Below the pieces are notes generated by a model. That model ran no database searches. It had not been told where the DNA came from and was given only the letters and a program-made list of their open reading frames with translations. A stretch of DNA of 64,000 nucleotides from CAIRDP01 sp037134895. GTDB lineage: Bacteria; Bacteroidota; Bacteroidia; Bacteroidales; FEN-979. How positions within the stretch are numbered: position 1 is the stretch's first letter; each line of letters opens with the position of its first letter. This document shows positions 61,889 to 64,000 of this stretch, in pieces. The translations under genes and the position numbers were made by a program. The stretch spans positions 62,001 to 126,000 of the forward strand of contig JBAXLI010000002.1 in assembly GCA_037134895.1 (NCBI GenBank), given 5' to 3'.

Positions 61889-63298
61889 ATGATAAGTAGA
61901 TCTGTACTTTCTGTTTTTTTGTTAATAGTTGCTGTTCAGGGGTTTTCGCAGGACGATCATTACTGGACCCAGCAGTTCGGCGCTACCAGCACAATCATGG
62001 GCGGAGCTGTGATAGCCGGGGTAAGGGACAATACGGCGATTTATTATAACCCCGGGGCCCTGGGGTTTATCTCCAGTCCTTCCCTTTCGGTGGATGCGAA
62101 TGTTTACAAGATAGACAAGATCCTGATCGACGACGGTGTGGGACAGGGCATCAACATGAACTCGGCCCAGCTCAGCATTTATCCACAGATCATTTCAGGC
62201 CTGGTCAACCTGGTCAAGAATGACCACTGGAAATTTTCATATGCCCTGATGACGAGGAATTATTCCAATGTACTGATGAACACAAGGTATACCAATGCAG
62301 ATTTTGATCCGAGCGTGGTTGATCCTAAAGACAAATTCATAGGGGCACTCGATTTCACCAACCAGTTGAATGAACAATGGCTTGGCCTTGGTGTTGGCTA
62401 CAGGATTAACGATAAATGGAGTGTGGGTGGCACCGTGTTTATCAGCTACAGGGCCCAGAGCTACCAGATGACAAATTATATCAGGGAGGTTTATGGCTCA
62501 GGGGATACTGCTGCGTTCGGCACCGCGAACAACGACAGAGCTCTGAAGTACAAGACGTTTTCAGGCTTGTTAAAATTAGGGGTGGCATACCAGACTGGCC
62601 GCTGGAAATTCGGACTTACTCTGACAACGCCATCGATCCAGTTTTACGGGAGCGGGGATATTCAGAGGGAAATCTCCTTAATTGCGCTGCAAGACACCAC
62701 AGCAGGTATGGGGGTGGTTATCATGGGAAGGAAGACTGGTATCCGCGCAAAATACAAAAGACCGGTATCGATTGGATTCGGGGCTGAATATGCAACAGCG
62801 AACACCAGGATTACGTTCAGCTGTGAATACTATACAAAAGTAAAGATGTATCATTTGTTTGAACCTGAGAGCGATCCTTTTGTTTATCCCCAGCCTACGG
62901 AGGCTGACTCAATGCAAGAGTATCTCCAAAATTTTCTGCATGTCCAGAACGGATCTTCCGGTGTCTTCAATTTCGGGATCGGATTCAGCCAGAACCTGGG
63001 CCCCAAATTCACCTTTTTACTGGGTGCGAGAACCGACTTTTCTGCTTACAGCGAAGTGAATGAAGGAGACAACTTCCTTCATAATGCCGGGGGCTGGGAC
63101 CTGTACCATTTTTCGACAGGCATTTCCTACCATCAGAAGAGAAATACCGTGACCCTGGGGTTTACCTATAGTTTCAGTCCGGCGAAAACGGTGGACCCGA
63201 TTGATGCATGGACCCCGGTTGACATTGTGACACCACCAAAGGTATATGACAACTCATTTTCCCTCATTATCGGCTATACATACTATTTTCCCAAATAA
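61889..63298 (+). CDS. FadL/OmpP1-like outer-membrane protein
   Basis: A 469-residue beta-barrel protein with a signal peptide (ending QGFSQ), the hatch-like GGAVIAGVRDNTAIYYNPGALGF region, and a C-terminal strand ending YTYYFPK. It likely transports hydrophobic compounds. It is followed after 6 bp by the rRNA methyltransferase gene. Confidence 0.82.
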   Translation: MISRSVLSVFLLIVAVQGFSQDDHYWTQQFGATSTIMGGAVIAGVRDNTAIYYNPGALGFISSPSLSVDANVYKIDKILIDDGVGQGINMNSAQLSIYPQIISGLVNLVKNDHWKFSYALMTRNYSNVLMNTRYTNADFDPSVVDPKDKFIGALDFTNQLNEQWLGLGVGYRINDKWSVGGTVFISYRAQSYQMTNYIREVYGSGDTAAFGTANNDRALKYKTFSGLLKLGVAYQTGRWKFGLTLTTPSIQFYGSGDIQREISLIALQDTTAGMGVVIMGRKTGIRAKYKRPVSIGFGAEYATANTRITFSCEYYTKVKMYHLFEPESDPFVYPQPTEADSMQEYLQNFLHVQNGSSGVFNFGIGFSQNLGPKFTFLLGARTDFSAYSEVNEGDNFLHNAGGWDLYHFSTGISYHQKRNTVTLGFTYSFSPAKTVDPIDAWTPVDIVTPPKVYDNSFSLIIGYTYYFPK

Positions 63299-63304
63299 TC
63301 CCTG

Positions 63305-64000
63305 ATGACAGAGAACCCGTCTTCCATGTTAATGATTGCCAAGACTGTAAGCGGTCTTGAAGAGGTGCTGAAATCCGAGCTCGACGGCATAGGGGCTATG
63401 AACACTGAAGTGATGAACCGCTCAGTAAGCTTCGAAGGCGACAAAGCCTGCATGTACCGTGCAAACTATTTCTGCCGTACAGCCCTTCGAATCCTTAGGC
63501 CTGTTCATGTATTCGAGATCAACACCCAGGAAGACCTTTACCGTGAGATCAAAGAGTTTGCATGGGAAGACTACCTGGATGCAGATTCCACTCTCGCAGT
63601 GGATGCAGTGATCTCCTATACGGTGTTCACCAACTCCCAGTTCGTAGCCCAGAAAACCAAGGATGCAGTGGTTGACCGCTTCAGGGAGAAGACGGGCAAA
63701 AGGCCTTCGGTTGACCTGGAGGATCCTACACTGCGGATAAATGTTCACCTGTTTAAAAACACCTGTACCGTTTCACTCGACTCGTCCGGACATTCCCTGC
63801 ATAAACGCGGTTACCGCAAGTCAACAGGCATCGCTCCGCTGAACGAGGTCCTGGCAGCCGGATTGCTGCGTTTGTCAGGCTGGGATTTGAAGAAACCCCT
63901 GCTCGATCCCATGTGTGGGTCTGGAACCATACTTATAGAAGCTGCGATGCTTTTATCGGGTATTCCTTCGGGATATTTCAGGGAAGAATATGGTTTCATG
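63305..64000 (+). CDS. rlmL: THUMP-domain 23S rRNA methyltransferase, RlmL-like (3' end missing)
   Basis: The frame is open from the ATG at 63305 to the window end (232 codons). It has an N-terminal ferredoxin-like/THUMP domain (SGLEEVLKSEL, FTNSQFVAQKTKDAVVDRF), the HKRGYR motif and the SAM-binding start of the methyltransferase domain (LLDPMCGSGTILIEAAM). RlmL makes m2G2445 in 23S rRNA. Whether a second RlmK domain follows cannot be seen. Confidence 0.93.
   Translation, partial: MTENPSSMLMIAKTVSGLEEVLKSELDGIGAMNTEVMNRSVSFEGDKACMYRANYFCRTALRILRPVHVFEINTQEDLYREIKEFAWEDYLDADSTLAVDAVISYTVFTNSQFVAQKTKDAVVDRFREKTGKRPSVDLEDPTLRINVHLFKNTCTVSLDSSGHSLHKRGYRKSTGIAPLNEVLAAGLLRLSGWDLKKPLLDPMCGSGTILIEAAMLLSGIPSGYFREEYGFM

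Overview
The window is chromosomal DNA from a member of the Bacteroidota, probably an uncultured, facultatively anaerobic or microaerobic member of the Bacteroidales or a related order. Four things support this. Five proteins carry type IX secretion (T9SS) C-terminal sorting domains, and GldA and PorT are encoded. Menaquinone genes of the futalosine route (mqnE) and menG are present. Several promoters have the Bacteroidota form TTTG-N20-TAnnTTTG. SecA has the long (~1,100 aa) Bacteroidota form. I found no rRNA or tRNA gene, CRISPR array or prophage. Coding density is high and no gene-free stretch exceeds 300 bp.

Layout. 1-3.7 kb: two T9SS cargo proteins, then mqnE. 3.7-8.1 kb (minus): PASTA protein, T9SS protein, RluD and a PlsC-type acyltransferase, divergent from ddl-rdgB. 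9.9-12.5 kb (minus): a GDSL-type lipoprotein with a FadL-type porin. 12.6-18.3 kb: small T9SS protein, CYTH protein, metK, gldA and a DUF4143-type ATPase. 18.4-29.8 kb (plus): a housekeeping run of rplM-rpsI-rpsB-tsf, menG, porT, coaD, a TlpA-like protein, secA, pyrH, frr and a DUF3795 protein. 29.8-35.2 kb: an FNR-like regulator divergent from a tight five-gene operon (stand-alone ABC ATPase, Cys-rich GTPase, NifS-type cysteine desulfurase, HydE-like radical SAM enzyme, PF04060-type Fe-S protein). It looks like an anaerobic metallocofactor assembly line, and no hydrogenase, HydF or HydG lies nearby. 35.3-37.4 kb: Cys-rich exported protein, ECF sigma factor, anti-sigma factor and CpxP/Spy-like metal sensor. 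37.5-39.4 kb: a TPR hybrid-sensor-like histidine kinase. 39.4-41.0 kb: a cobalamin riboswitch driving a T9SS-sorted beta-propeller that resembles the surface B12-binding protein BtuG. 41.0-44.6 kb (minus): an N-acetylhexosamine kinase-like gene and a GH20 hexosaminidase. 44.7-45.8 kb: the mobile mystery A/B (HTH/Fic) pair. 45.8-50.2 kb (minus): CutC, a radical SAM/SPASM protein, a small membrane-protein cluster, an AI-2E family transporter and a lone IS200-type transposase. 50.3-59.2 kb (minus): a respiratory operon made of an Fe-S protein, an NrfD-type membrane subunit, cytochrome c, a DoxX-like protein, SCO, the caa3 oxidase subunits I, III, IV and II, and heme O synthase. 59.3-64.0 kb: a DUF5686 outer-membrane protein, a FadL-like porin and the start of an RlmL-type rRNA methyltransferase.

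A striking theme is a family of degenerate 7-bp and 8-bp tandem arrays (at least ten). They lie in spacers, several overlapping or abutting stop codons. One 20-unit heptamer array is in frame inside the radical SAM/SPASM gene, where it adds about 47 residues. The strongest leads are the HydE/NifS/GTPase/ABC/Fe-S operon with its FNR-like regulator, the riboswitch-controlled BtuG-like T9SS protein, the respiratory module that lacks the large catalytic subunit of alternative complex III, and the heptamer array family.
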